Shown piece by piece: positions 25,021 through 34,089 of a DNA stretch of 64,000 nt. The DNA lies in contig NZ_JAKRKC020000001.1 in NCBI RefSeq assembly GCF_022664455.2, positions 1,240,001-1,304,000 of the forward strand, in the 5' to 3' direction. Position 1 is the first letter of the stretch. Each line of letters opens with the position of its first letter. The notes under the pieces are model-generated. The model made no database searches. It saw only the letters and a list, made by a program, of their open reading frames with translations, and was not told the origin of the DNA. A program made the position numbers and the translations under genes. This DNA is from Actinomadura luzonensis. Its GTDB lineage: Bacteria; Actinomycetota; Actinomycetes; Streptosporangiales; Streptosporangiaceae.

Positions 25021-27695
25021 GCGGCAACGAGCTCCTCGTTCAAGCGTTCAATCAGTTCAGGCAGCTGATGATCGAAGACGCGGTTCGCCCGGCCCCATCC
25101 GCCACGAGCGGACAGGATTGGGATGAGGTTAAAGTCCTCACGGTCGATGGACAGGTTCTCGATCAAGTGCTGTTCAATGTAGTTCATCCACCGCTGCTGC
25201 TCATCGGTAAGCTGACGGCCGGCAGTGACGTTGGCGATGGCGGCCGACACACGCTCGTGAGCCGTCAACAACGGCGCAGTGTCCAGTGCGGCGTGCTTCA
25301 CCATGGAGATGATGTCCACCAGAGCTTTGCCGTACTTCGCCCGGAAGGCGCGCTCCAAGTTGGCCTCGGTGAAGTGCTCGGGGGCCCGGCTGAGAGCGTC
25401 TCGTAGGTTGGTCAGGGTCTCTGGGTTCCAGCTCTTCGGGCGCTTGAGGAGTACTGAGATCGCGTCGAGCTTCTCACCCTCGTCGCGTACGAACTCAGTG
25501 AAGGCCATCAGGTAGTCCTCGGGTCTGTACTCGCGTCCTGTGGCACCGCGAATCAGCCAACCCGAGCTGACTTCATCGACGGCGCTGCTCGCCACAACGA
25601 ACGTTCTGCCGCCACGAGGGTAGTGCTCCAGCAGGTCTTGGAAAACCGGATCACGCAGGATCTTCATGACGGGCATGAAGGAGGTGCGCAGCAGAGTCTG
25701 CAGCTTCGAAGCCCAATCGCCTAGATCACCATCCGGGATGAAGGCCGCGAAGAGCTGGTATGCCTCTCCGTTCATCGACTTAGCAATGCGCTGCAGGCGC
25801 TTGACTAGGCGGCGGACATTGTAATCGCGGTCCTTATTTTGCCAAATCTCCTCGATGATCTGAGCGTTCGACTTGTTGTCGCTCTCGGCAGGCTCGGCAG
25901 TGATGCCCGTCGTGTTCTTGAAGTAGGCCATCAAGCTGCCGTCGAAGCAGTCGAAGACCACGAACCGGTCTTTGTCACGTGCCTGGTCGCCGCCAAGGCG
26001 CGTGCCGCGGCCCAGCATCTGCTCGAACAGGATCCGTGACTTCACCGGGCGGAGGAAGACTAGGAACTCCAGGTCGGGGATGTCTACACCGGTGGTCAGC
26101 AGGTCGACGGTCACCACAATCCGAGGCTTTGGCCGGTTACGGAACTCACGGATGTGCTGGAGCGGTCGGTCGACTCGGCCTGTGATCTTGGCGACAAAGT
26201 CCTCACCGCGCCCGAAGATCTCTCGAGCCATGGCCACAAGCTGGTCGGCGTGCGAGATGTGCGGTAGGTCGTTCACCGCGAAGATTAGGGTCTTGGGGAA
26301 ACGACCGTGTTGGGTCTCGAACTCGTCGGCGTAGCGCTTGAGCTCGTGCAAGATCTTCCGGTTGGAGTCGGGTGCAGTGACCTTGCGCTCGACCTCGCTG
26401 GCATCAAAGCTCCGTTCGTCCTCAAGCAGATCAAGTTGCTTAGTGCCAGTCTCGGGGTCAACCTGATCGACCTGCTCCCCCTCCCGGAGAAAGACACCGT
26501 TGATGCGAATGTCGGAGCTAATCTTCACCACGTCGTAGTCGACGAGATAGCCCTCACGCACGGCCCTCTCGTACTCGTAGCGGTAGACCAGATTCTCGAA
26601 GTAGGCCACGGTGTGTGCCGCAGGAGTGGCCGTGAGGCCTACCTTGATGGCGTCGAAATGGTCGAGGGTGTCACGCCAGATGGCACGGTCCTTGGCCGAG
26701 TACCCACGATGGCACTCGTCGGCGACGATGAGGTCGAATGCATGGATGGGGATATCGAGCTGCTCGACGGCGGCGTCGATCTCCTCATCGGCGATCTTGA
26801 GTGCCCGCTCGCCGCCGAAGAGGTTCATCGACATGCGCTGGATCGTGGTGACGTATACAAAGGCATCGCCGAGCTGGGGGCTTGTTAGCAGAGAGGCTGG
26901 CATCACATTGGCGTCGAACGGAGCGTCATCTCCGAGATCCTCACGCCTGAAGGCTTGCGAGTAGACGGGGTAGATCTTGTCGAATTTCAGGCCCGGCTCC
27001 GCCTCAAACGACGCAAACTCCCGCACGGTCTGGGCAGCCAGGACCCGCCGATCGACGAGGAACAGTACCCGGCGGGCGACACCCGACTTCATCAGCCGGT
27101 GCACCTGGTTGACCGTGGTCAGCGTCTTGCCAGTTCCCGTGGCCATCGTGACAAGCATCTTCCGCTTACCCTCAGCGATAGCCCGCTCGACTGCTTGGTT
27201 CGCCTCTATCTGGTAGTCACGGAGGCGCTGGTTCACGCGGGCGTTGGCAAGCGCCGCCAGCTCGGCATCGGAGTCTCTGCTGAGCATCTCGGTAAGCGCT
27301 GCGGGCGTGTGGAAGGCGGAAACGAGCCGGGAACGGTTCTGCTCCCGTCTTACGTCGTGGAAGTAGATCTGCTCGCCGTTCGTCGAGTACAGGAACGGCA
27401 CCCCGAACTCTCCTCTGATTAGCGAGCCGCTCGTGATGCCGCGCGCATAGCGCTCTGCCTGCGTTAATACCCCTTGCGGACCGATCGTGACCTTCTTGGC
27501 CTCTACAACGCCCCGTAGTCCGCCCTGATCCGCCAGGGCGTAGTCGGCAGGCCCTGCGGCCGTCGGCCACTCTTCTACGGCTGTCGCTGTCGGAGGCGAG
27601 GACGATTGCGCGGGCTGGTACGGCGCCACGGTCCAGCCAGCCGCTACCAGCTTCGGGTCGATCCGACGCTTGCGAGTTATAGCTTCAGCCTCCAT
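25017..27695 (-). CDS. hsdR: Type I restriction system motor-nuclease HsdR (EcoEI-like)
   Basis: About 892 residues from ATG 27695 (a longer frame to 27752 lacks a ribosome site). An N-terminal PD-(D/E)xK nuclease (Asp 51, then VVEAKK with Glu 65/Lys 67), then an SF2 translocase with Walker A ATGTGKT (185-191), DECH (326-329), GLTATP and a QMLGRGTR motif VI, then an EcoEI-type C-terminal helical domain that docks on HsdM. The whole RMS operon is intact, so restriction is probably active. It starts the minus-strand operon; 27696-27985 upstream shows no gene. Confidence 0.95.
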   Translation of the reverse strand: MEAEAITRKRRIDPKLVAAGWTVAPYQPAQSSSPPTATAVEEWPTAAGPADYALADQGGLRGVVEAKKVTIGPQGVLTQAERYARGITSGSLIRGEFGVPFLYSTNGEQIYFHDVRREQNRSRLVSAFHTPAALTEMLSRDSDAELAALANARVNQRLRDYQIEANQAVERAIAEGKRKMLVTMATGTGKTLTTVNQVHRLMKSGVARRVLFLVDRRVLAAQTVREFASFEAEPGLKFDKIYPVYSQAFRREDLGDDAPFDANVMPASLLTSPQLGDAFVYVTTIQRMSMNLFGGERALKIADEEIDAAVEQLDIPIHAFDLIVADECHRGYSAKDRAIWRDTLDHFDAIKVGLTATPAAHTVAYFENLVYRYEYERAVREGYLVDYDVVKISSDIRINGVFLREGEQVDQVDPETGTKQLDLLEDERSFDASEVERKVTAPDSNRKILHELKRYADEFETQHGRFPKTLIFAVNDLPHISHADQLVAMAREIFGRGEDFVAKITGRVDRPLQHIREFRNRPKPRIVVTVDLLTTGVDIPDLEFLVFLRPVKSRILFEQMLGRGTRLGGDQARDKDRFVVFDCFDGSLMAYFKNTTGITAEPAESDNKSNAQIIEEIWQNKDRDYNVRRLVKRLQRIAKSMNGEAYQLFAAFIPDGDLGDWASKLQTLLRTSFMPVMKILRDPVFQDLLEHYPRGGRTFVVASSAVDEVSSGWLIRGATGREYRPEDYLMAFTEFVRDEGEKLDAISVLLKRPKSWNPETLTNLRDALSRAPEHFTEANLERAFRAKYGKALVDIISMVKHAALDTAPLLTAHERVSAAIANVTAGRQLTDEQQRWMNYIEQHLIENLSIDREDFNLIPILSARGGWGRANRVFDHQLPELIERLNEELVAA

Positions 27696-27985
27696 GCCAT
27701 CCTCCCTGAGTCGCCTTCCAGTCCCCGACCTGCGGCATCGCCAGCTCCGCACCTACTGCGATCAACTCTAGCGGTGACGACTGACAAACCCTCCAGAGAA
27801 CGCAATCCGGATGTCACAACAAGACAGGAGTTCTTGGCGCCGTTCGGGCTGGACTTGCCGGCTGAGACAGCGCCTTGTGGCCTGCGAGGTAAATGGTTCT
27901 GTAGCGGACCGGATACCGCGTTCCGCGTAATTCGATGGATCTAGGGGGCGGACAGGGATGAACACGCAGGTCAAGAGGTTAGAAC

Positions 27986-28330
27986 ATGAGTGACGACGAA
28001 GAAGCGCCTAGAGACGCGATTTTGAGGATTTGTGGCCTCCACAGCGGCCACGGACCTGGAGTTCACCTCCTCAGCCACGTTCGGCGGCGCCCACGTGCTC
28101 GACCGTCTGTGGCGCAGACTGCGGATCGATCAGATCGTCGCCCGGGTAGGACAGCCCAAGCGAGGCCGCCGGCGAGACATGACCGCCACAGAGCGCGTGC
28201 TGTTCGCCCTGGTCACCAACCGGCGCTGGCCCCGTCCTCCAAACTCGCCGCGGCCGAGTGGATCAGCCAGGACGTCCATCCGTCGAGATAGAGCGACATC
28301 GGCGGCGTCCGCTTCCTCGGCCTATTCCGA
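27986..28330 (+). pseudogene. IS1634-family transposase remnant
   Basis: Pieces of an IS1634-type N-terminus are read in two frames: HVLDRLWRRLRIDQIV and ATERVLFALVTNR in one, APSSKLAAAEWISQDVH in the other. The DDE core and ends are missing. Frameshifted and dead. The following 100 bp to 28440 hold nothing recognisable. Confidence 0.6.
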
Positions 28331-28440
28331 TTCTCCAAGAGGCGGCGGTTGGTGGGTGATCGACGCCGCAGAGGCCTGCAGCAGGCCACGTCCAAGATCG
28401 TGGTGTATGAGATTCGACCACTCTGCGATCTGGGTCCTAT

Positions 28441-29694
28441 TTAAGCAGCAATAGCATTGTTCGTCACATTTACTTCAGCGGCGTCTTCTTGTGTCTTTCT
28501 CTCGGTGGCCTTACGGCAATCGGCCAGGATCTCCAGGCCGAGGTAGCGGCGGCCTTCGGTCCATTCGTCGTGCTGCTCGGCCAGGACGGCGCCGACGAGC
28601 CGGATGATCGCGTCACGGTTGGGGAAGATGCCGACCACGTCGGTGCGGCGGCGGATCTCCTTGTTCAGCCGCTCTTGCGGGTTGTTGGACCAGATCTGCC
28701 GCCACACGGTCTTGGGGTAGGCGGCGAAGGCGAGGATGTCCTCGCGCGCCTCATCCAGATGCTCGGCGGCCTTGGGATACTTGTCCTCCAGCGCCTGGAC
28801 GACCTGGCGGTGCTGAGCCCGCACCGAGCCGGCGTCAGGCTGCTCAAAGACGGTGCGCAACATCGTCGAGACCCACGGCTGGGCGCTCTTCGGCACGCAG
28901 GTGGCCAAATTTCGGGCGTAGTGCGCGCGACACCGCTGCCAGGACGCGCCGGGCAGCGTGGAGCCGATCGCGTCGCGCAGCCCGGCGTGACAGTCGGAGA
29001 TCACCAGGCTGACGCCGGACAGGCCGCGGGCGACCAGGCCGCGCAGGAACGCCAGCCAGCCCGCCCCGTCCTCAGAAGAGACCACGTCAATGCCGAGGAT
29101 CTCCCGGTGCCCGTCGGCGTTGACGCCGGTCGCCACCAGGGCGTGCACGTTGACCGTGCGGCCGCCCTCGCGCACCTTCTGCGTCAGCGCGTCGATCCAG
29201 ACGAAGGTGTAGGGGCCGGCGTCCAGCGGCCGGTTGCGAAAGTCGGCCACCATCTCATCCAGCTCCCGTGCCATCACGCTGACCTGGGACTTCGACAGTC
29301 TGGTGACGCCGAGCTGCTCGGCCAGCTTCTCCACCCGCCGGGTCGACACCCCCAGCAGGTAGGAGGTGGCCACCACCGAGGCCAGCGCCCGCTCGGCCCG
29401 CCGCTGCCGTTCCAGCAGCCACTCGGGGTAATACGTCCCGGTCCGCAGCTTCGGAATCGCCAGCTCGACCGTCCCCGCCCGGGTGTCCCACTCGCGGTGC
29501 CGGTAACCATTGCGTGAGTTCGTCCGCGCGTCCGACACCTCGCCGTAGCCGGCGCCGCAGCGCTGCTCGACCTCGGCATCCATCATCATCTGCGCCATCC
29601 GCACGACCATCTCGCGCAGCACATCGGGCGACGCCGCGGCGAGGGTCTCGTCGAACCACTCACCCTGAGCAGGCAGAATGTCTTTAGCGGCCAC
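28441..29694 (-). CDS. IS256-family (Mutator) transposase, copy a
   Basis: 417 residues, full length. Family landmarks: QRCGAGYGEVSDARTNSRNGYR near the N-terminus, first Asp in YTFVWIDALT, second Asp in LVISDCHAGL, QRCRAHYARNL, and the final Glu region WSNNPQERLNKEIRRRTDVVGIFPN. ISs of this family have about 25-bp inverted ends; I could not define them here. It lies between the hsd operon and the right attachment site, so it is a late passenger of the element. Confidence 0.92.
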   Translation of the reverse strand: MAAKDILPAQGEWFDETLAAASPDVLREMVVRMAQMMMDAEVEQRCGAGYGEVSDARTNSRNGYRHREWDTRAGTVELAIPKLRTGTYYPEWLLERQRRAERALASVVATSYLLGVSTRRVEKLAEQLGVTRLSKSQVSVMARELDEMVADFRNRPLDAGPYTFVWIDALTQKVREGGRTVNVHALVATGVNADGHREILGIDVVSSEDGAGWLAFLRGLVARGLSGVSLVISDCHAGLRDAIGSTLPGASWQRCRAHYARNLATCVPKSAQPWVSTMLRTVFEQPDAGSVRAQHRQVVQALEDKYPKAAEHLDEAREDILAFAAYPKTVWRQIWSNNPQERLNKEIRRRTDVVGIFPNRDAIIRLVGAVLAEQHDEWTEGRRYLGLEILADCRKATERKTQEDAAEVNVTNNAIAA

Positions 29695-29958
29695 TTCTCG
29701 TCCTCCTTCGTATGCCTTCGACAGCTGTGAAGGATCGCGGAGTGGCCGCCCTCATGTCACATCGATCTTCCTGAACAGGCACCAAGGTGACGAACGGGTT
29801 CAAACCCGTACACCACTCCCGTGGACGCTAACCTGCAGAGCAGGCGCGTGATGACCGACCCAGCGAGCGCGAGACATACGCGGGATGATCAGCCCATCAG
29901 CGGAATCATGACGGAGCGTTTGCGCAGGTCAGACCATAGAAGAAGGCGGCTTCGCCAA

Positions 29959-30005
29959 CGCTCTCCTAAAGCGGGTGCCGCAGGTTCGAATCCTGCCGGG
30001 GGCAC
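29959..30005 (+). repeat. Attachment site copy (distal side), tRNA-Arg 3' fragment
   Basis: Identical over 47 bases to 1849-1895, but the 5' half of a tRNA is absent before it, so it is a non-functional displaced 3' end. An 18-bp copy of GACATACGCGGGATGATC lies 69 bp before it (29873-29890), matching 2017-2034 near the other end. The surrounding 29695-30300 has no gene I can support. Confidence 0.9.
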
Positions 30006-30300
30006 TAGGTTTGACCAGCAGCAAAGCGCCCTTGACCAGCGGAAACGTTGGTTGGGGGCTTCTTCATGTGTCCGGTGCTGTACGGCTGTCACTGATCGTT
30101 TGCGACTGATCGTTCCCAATGCCTTCCCAGGCATCTTGCAACCCGCTCGAACCGTAGATGCTCTGGGGCGCCACCTGCTCCTTCTGCCCTCGCCGTCTGT
30201 CCAGCCCAATAGTTCGCCTGGCTGCCTGTGAGCGCCGCGCTCCTGCACGACGCTCACGAGGCAGTCTCCTCAGCGCCGCCATGGCTCCAGTGGCTCCAGA

Positions 30301-30759
30301 TCAGGGACGCACCCTTGATGCCCGGGCCGGATCACTGCTGATCTTCGCAACTCTGTGGACAAGCATGCGCGCAACAAGGCTGATCCCGTACTCCACGTCC
30401 TCCGCAGCCGGCAGATCGCTTCTTCGCCCGTGAACGACATCATTCCGTAATTGCCTAAGCTTCCACAGCAAATCCAACTCCTCGCTGGTGATCGGAACGC
30501 TGTCATCATCCATCACACGCGCTAAGCGCAAGCGTAGTGGCGGGCTGTTTAGATCGCCCATGAGCTGTTCAATTCGCTTCCTTTGCATATTTGACAGAGA
30601 GTCGGGAAGCACTCTTCTCAACTTCCGTCTGTCTGCCTTCGAGAACAGCTCAGGCACAGTAGCGCCAGAAGCGTAGAACTCTATGGACTCAAAGATCGCC
30701 TGCACCTGAGCAAGAGGATGCCGCGGGACTGTAAAACTAACGGCGGATCTGATGATCAA
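30301..30759 (-). pseudogene. HEPN-domain fragment (ApeA-like), N-terminus lost to IS256
   Basis: About 140 native residues ending at 30301. LWKLRQLRNDVVHGRR contains R-x4-H, the catalytic motif of HEPN RNases, in the sequence context seen in ApeA-like abortive-infection proteins. The 5' end is cut where the IS256 element begins (30725), so the N-terminal recognition part is gone and the first dozen codons come from the IS. It lies just outside the right attachment copy; evidence that another defence gene once stood here. Confidence 0.6.
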
Positions 30760-32107
30760 GGAAGAGACGCTTGATGTCCGAGACCGCCGTGGAGTCGCCG
30801 TCCATGAACGAACTGCCTGTCGAGCCGGACCGCTCGATGACCGACGAGCAGCTGATTTCGATGCTCGTGACCCGGGCCCGTAGCGAGGGGCTGCAGCTGA
30901 CCGGTGAGGGCGGCCTGCTGCAGCAGCTGACCAAGCGGGTGCTGGAGTCGGCCCTGGAAGGCGAGATCACCGATCACCTGGGCTATGACAGGCACGATCC
31001 GGCCGGGAAGAACAGCGGCAACAGCCGCAACGGCAGCCGCACCAAGACCGTGGTGACCGACGTCGGCCCGGTCCAGGTGCGGGTGCCGCGCGATGTGGCG
31101 GGCACCTTCGAGCCCCAGCTGGTGCGCAAGCGGCAGCGCCGGCTGTCCGGCGTGGACGAGATGGTCTTGTCCCTGTCGGCCAAGGGGTTGACCCATGGGG
31201 AGATCTCCGCCCACCTGGCCGAGGTCTACGGGGCGAACGTGTCCAAGCAGACCATCTCCACCATCACCGACAAGGTCATGGACGGCATGGCCGAATGGCA
31301 GAACCGGCCGCTCGATCGCGTGTACCCGGTCCTGTTCGTGGACGCGATCAACGTCAAGATCCGGGACGGTCACGTCGCCAACCGGCCGATCTACCTGGTC
31401 ATGGCCGTCACGGTCGAGGGGCACCGCGACATCCTGGGTATCTGGGCCGGCGACGGCGGTGAGGGCGCCAAGCACTGGCTGGCGGTGCTGACCGAGCTGA
31501 AGAATCGCGGCGTTGACGATGTGCTCATGCTGGTCTGCGACGGGCTCAAGGGCCTGCCGCAGGCGGTGGAGACGGTCTGGCCCCGCACGATCGTGCAGAC
31601 CTGCGTGATTCACCTGCTGCGCAACTCGTTCCGCTACGCATCCCGGCAGGACTGGGACAAGATCGCACGTGCGCTCAAGCCCGTCTATACCGCCCCGACC
31701 GAAGAGGCGGCGCTGGAGCGGTTCTATGAGTTCTGTGAGACCTGGGGGAAGAAGTACCCGGCGATCGTGCGGCTGTGGGAGACCAGCTGGGCCGAGTTCG
31801 TGCCCTTCCTGGCCTACGACGTCGAGATCCGCAAGGTGATCTGCTCCACCAACGCCATCGAAAGCGTCAACGCCCGCATCCGCAAGGCCGTTCGGGCCCG
31901 CGGCCACTTCCCCAACGAGACCGCCGCCCTGAAATGCGTGTTCATGGCCCTGATGAGCCTCGATCCCACCGGGCAGGGCCGCAAGAGATGGACCATGCGC
32001 TGGAAAGCACCGTTGAACGCCTTCCAGATCGCCTTCGAAGGCCGCCTTACCCCTGCCAACCTCTGACCACTTCAACAACCAAGATCAGCCGTTAAGTTGA
32101 CACTCCC
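30725..32107 (+). mobile_element. IS256-family insertion sequence, copy b
   Basis: Ends GGGACTGTAAAACTAACGGC (30725) and GGGAGTGTCAACTTAACGGC (read inward from 32107) are imperfect inverted repeats typical of IS256. The 8 bp outside each end (GATGCCGC and TTCGAAGC) do not match, so the element has no target duplication and probably took part in a deletion or recombination. Confidence 0.85.
30774..32066 (+). CDS. IS256-family transposase, copy b
   Basis: 430 residues. Landmarks: EITDHLGYDRHD, NSRNGSRTKTV, first Asp in PVLFVDAINVKIRDG, second in LMLVCDGLKGL, CVIHLLRNSFRY, and ICSTNAIESVNARIRKAVRARGHFPNE with the final Glu. Only distantly like copy a, so a separate arrival. A TTG three bases upstream is an alternative start. 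Confidence 0.93.
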   Translation: MSETAVESPSMNELPVEPDRSMTDEQLISMLVTRARSEGLQLTGEGGLLQQLTKRVLESALEGEITDHLGYDRHDPAGKNSGNSRNGSRTKTVVTDVGPVQVRVPRDVAGTFEPQLVRKRQRRLSGVDEMVLSLSAKGLTHGEISAHLAEVYGANVSKQTISTITDKVMDGMAEWQNRPLDRVYPVLFVDAINVKIRDGHVANRPIYLVMAVTVEGHRDILGIWAGDGGEGAKHWLAVLTELKNRGVDDVLMLVCDGLKGLPQAVETVWPRTIVQTCVIHLLRNSFRYASRQDWDKIARALKPVYTAPTEEAALERFYEFCETWGKKYPAIVRLWETSWAEFVPFLAYDVEIRKVICSTNAIESVNARIRKAVRARGHFPNETAALKCVFMALMSLDPTGQGRKRWTMRWKAPLNAFQIAFEGRLTPANL

Positions 32108-32171
32108 TTCGAAGCTGCCAGGTGACGCTGTAGCGCTCGGCTGTACTGACGGCCGAGGGGATGGGGTGAGT

Positions 32172-32338
32172 CTTTTGATCGACTTCTGCTCAAGATCATC
32201 CCCTGCATATCCCCACAATGCTGTCCTACGGCGGCATACGGCTGCTCCCGGCTGCCTTGAAAGCTTCGGGAAAGCAAAAGACCTGCGGCTAAGAAACCGC
32301 AGGTCAGAGGCTAAATTACCTGGTCGAGATGAGTGCCC
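32172..32338 (-). repeat. Inverted copy of the tRNA-Arg 3' flank and terminator
   Basis: Read on the minus strand it begins with GGGCAC (last bases of the tRNA), then CTCGACCAGGTAATTT, the same 9-bp terminator stem (32280-32288/32297-32305), GCCGTAGGACAGC and GGGGATGATCTTGAG, all in the order seen at 1890-2037. The tRNA body itself is cut off by the IS3 end at 32340. A third piece of the integration hot spot, now in opposite orientation. Confidence 0.85.
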
Positions 32339-32379
32339 TTGGAGTTGCCCCGGTTCGATAGACACATCAGGGCTTGCGA

Positions 32380-33285
32380 CTACGCGGCAGCATAGTCGAG
32401 GTCTTGGGCGTTATTGAGCGCGTGTCGGCGTTCGTATTCGGCGGGGCTGAGCTGGCCGTTGGCGGAGTGGCGGCGGCGCGGGTTATAGAAGCCCTCGATG
32501 TAGCTGAACAGGGCTCGTTGGGCTTGTGACCTGGTGTGGAAGGTACGCCGGTCGATCAGTTCGCACTCCAGCGAGGCGAAGAAGCTCTCGGTGATCGCAT
32601 TGTCGAAGCAGGTTCCGGTGCGGCCTGTCGATGGGCGGACGCCGGCCTGCTCACAGCGCCGGCCGAAGGCGATCGAGGTGTACTGGCTGCCCTTGTCGCT
32701 GTGGTGAATCACCCCGGCCGCAGGGCGGCGCTGGTGCAGGGCCATCGCCAGCGCGTCGGTCACCAGCTCGGTGCGCATGTGTTCGGCCATCGCCCAGCCG
32801 ACGATCCGGCGGGAGAACACGTCCAGCACCACCGCCAGATAGACGAAGCCCTGCCAGGTCGGCACGTACGTGATGTCGGCCGTCCAGACCCGGTTCGGCT
32901 CGGCCGTGGTGAACTTCCGCTTCACCAGGTCGGACGCGGCGATCGCTTGCCGGTCGGTGATGGTGGTGCGACAGCCCCTGCGCCGGCTCACCCCGGCCAG
33001 CCCGGCGGTGCGCATCAGCCGGGCCACTGGCTTGCGACCGACCCGGATCCCGTCGAGCTCGCGCAGGTCGGCGTGGATGCGCGGCGCCCCGTAGATCTCA
33101 TCGGATGCCCGGTGGTGCCGGCGGATCTGTTCGGTCAGCTCGGCGTCGCGGCGGGCTCGTGCGGACGGGCCGCGCTGCTGCCGGGCGGCCCAGGCGTAGT
33201 AGCCCTGGCGCGACACACCCAGCACCCGGGCCAGCAGGGAGACCTCGTGGTGGTCCTTCTCCGCATGGATCAGCCGGAACTTCAT
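32380..33285 (-). CDS. IS3-family transposase OrfB, copy a
   Basis: 301 residues: HTH_21-like N-terminus (VSRQGYYAWAAR, RRHHRASDEIYGAPRIHADL), then the rve integrase core with Asp in VWTADITYVPT, Asp-rich HHSDKGSQYTS and Glu in FDNAITESFFASLECELID. Intact DDE triad. OrfA overlaps by four bases; IS3 elements make an OrfAB fusion by -1 frameshifting. Confidence 0.92.
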   Translation of the reverse strand: MKFRLIHAEKDHHEVSLLARVLGVSRQGYYAWAARQQRGPSARARRDAELTEQIRRHHRASDEIYGAPRIHADLRELDGIRVGRKPVARLMRTAGLAGVSRRRGCRTTITDRQAIAASDLVKRKFTTAEPNRVWTADITYVPTWQGFVYLAVVLDVFSRRIVGWAMAEHMRTELVTDALAMALHQRRPAAGVIHHSDKGSQYTSIAFGRRCEQAGVRPSTGRTGTCFDNAITESFFASLECELIDRRTFHTRSQAQRALFSYIEGFYNPRRRHSANGQLSPAEYERRHALNNAQDLDYAAA

Positions 33286-33575
33286 CTCGGCAGATCCGTC
33301 TCCCGCGCGAAGAAAGCCGCGGCCTTGCGCAAGATCTCCTTCTCCTCGCGGAGGATCTTGTTCTCCCGGCGCAGCCGGGCCAGCTCGTCCTTCTCGGCGC
33401 TGGTCAGGCCGTCTTGGCGGCGGCCGTCATCCAGATCGGCCTGGCGCACCCAGGTACGGATCGACTGCGCGGAGGGCTGGAACTCCTTGGCCAGCTCTTC
33501 CGGTGTCCGTCCCGCGCGCACCAGCTCCACCATCTGCCGGCGAAACTCCGGCGGATGGTGTTCGGCACAGCAGAC
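33282..33575 (-). CDS. IS3-family OrfA, copy a (start unresolved)
   Basis: HHPPEFRRQMVELVRAGRTPEELAKEF forms the helix-turn-helix and LARLRRENKILREEKEILRKAAAFFA the leucine zipper. A GTG with a good AAGGAG site lies in the wrong frame by one base, so the native start may be lost; the only in-frame ATG (33764) is outside the element. Confidence 0.6.
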   Translation of the reverse strand, partial: VCCAEHHPPEFRRQMVELVRAGRTPEELAKEFQPSAQSIRTWVRQADLDDGRRQDGLTSAEKDELARLRRENKILREEKEILRKAAAFFARETDLPR

Positions 33576-33762
33576 TCCTTCTTCCGGAAACCAGGGTTCC
33601 CCAGAGATCAGGTGTCCACCAAACCGGGCCAACTCCCAAGGCCAGGTAGTTAAGGGGATTCGGTTCTTGTCAACCGGCTGAGACGTGCAACGGGACTCCT
33701 GTAGATCAGATTGAATCGCCCCGGGTTCGGTGGAGACTTGATCTCTTGAGAGGATCAAGTCC

Positions 33763-34089
33763 ATGCCTGGTAAGTCTCCCTATCCCGCCGAGCTGCGCCG
33801 CCGGGCGGTGCGGATGGTCGCCGAGGTGCGGCCGGATTACCCGACCGAGTGGGCCACGATCAACGCGGTGGCGACCAAGCTCGGCATCGGCACCGCGGAG
33901 ACACTGCGTACCTGGGTCCGCCAGGCGCAGATCGATGAGGGCAGCCGGCCCGGCCGCACGACGGACGAGTCGGCCGAGCTGAAGCGGTTGCGCCGGGAGA
34001 ACGCCGAACTGCGGCGGGCGAACGAGATCCTGAAGGCCGCATCGGCTTTCTTCGCGGCCGAGCTCGACCGGCCGCACACGCACTCGTGA
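33763..34089 (+). CDS. IS3-family OrfA, copy b
   Basis: 108 residues starting MPGKSPYPAELRRRAVRMV, a helix-turn-helix (AVATKLGIGTAETLRTWVRQ) and a leucine zipper (SAELKRLRRENAELRRANEILKAA, shown in part). Overlaps OrfB by four bases. Confidence 0.92.
   Translation: MPGKSPYPAELRRRAVRMVAEVRPDYPTEWATINAVATKLGIGTAETLRTWVRQAQIDEGSRPGRTTDESAELKRLRRENAELRRANEILKAASAFFAAELDRPHTHS

Larger units (their letters stand above)
32340..33638 (-). mobile_element. IS3-family insertion sequence, copy a
   Basis: Terminal TGGAGTTGCCCCGGTT (32340) and TGGGAGTTGGCCCGGTTT (inward from 33638) are imperfect inverted repeats with the TG...CA ends of IS3. No direct target duplication was found at these limits. Confidence 0.75.
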
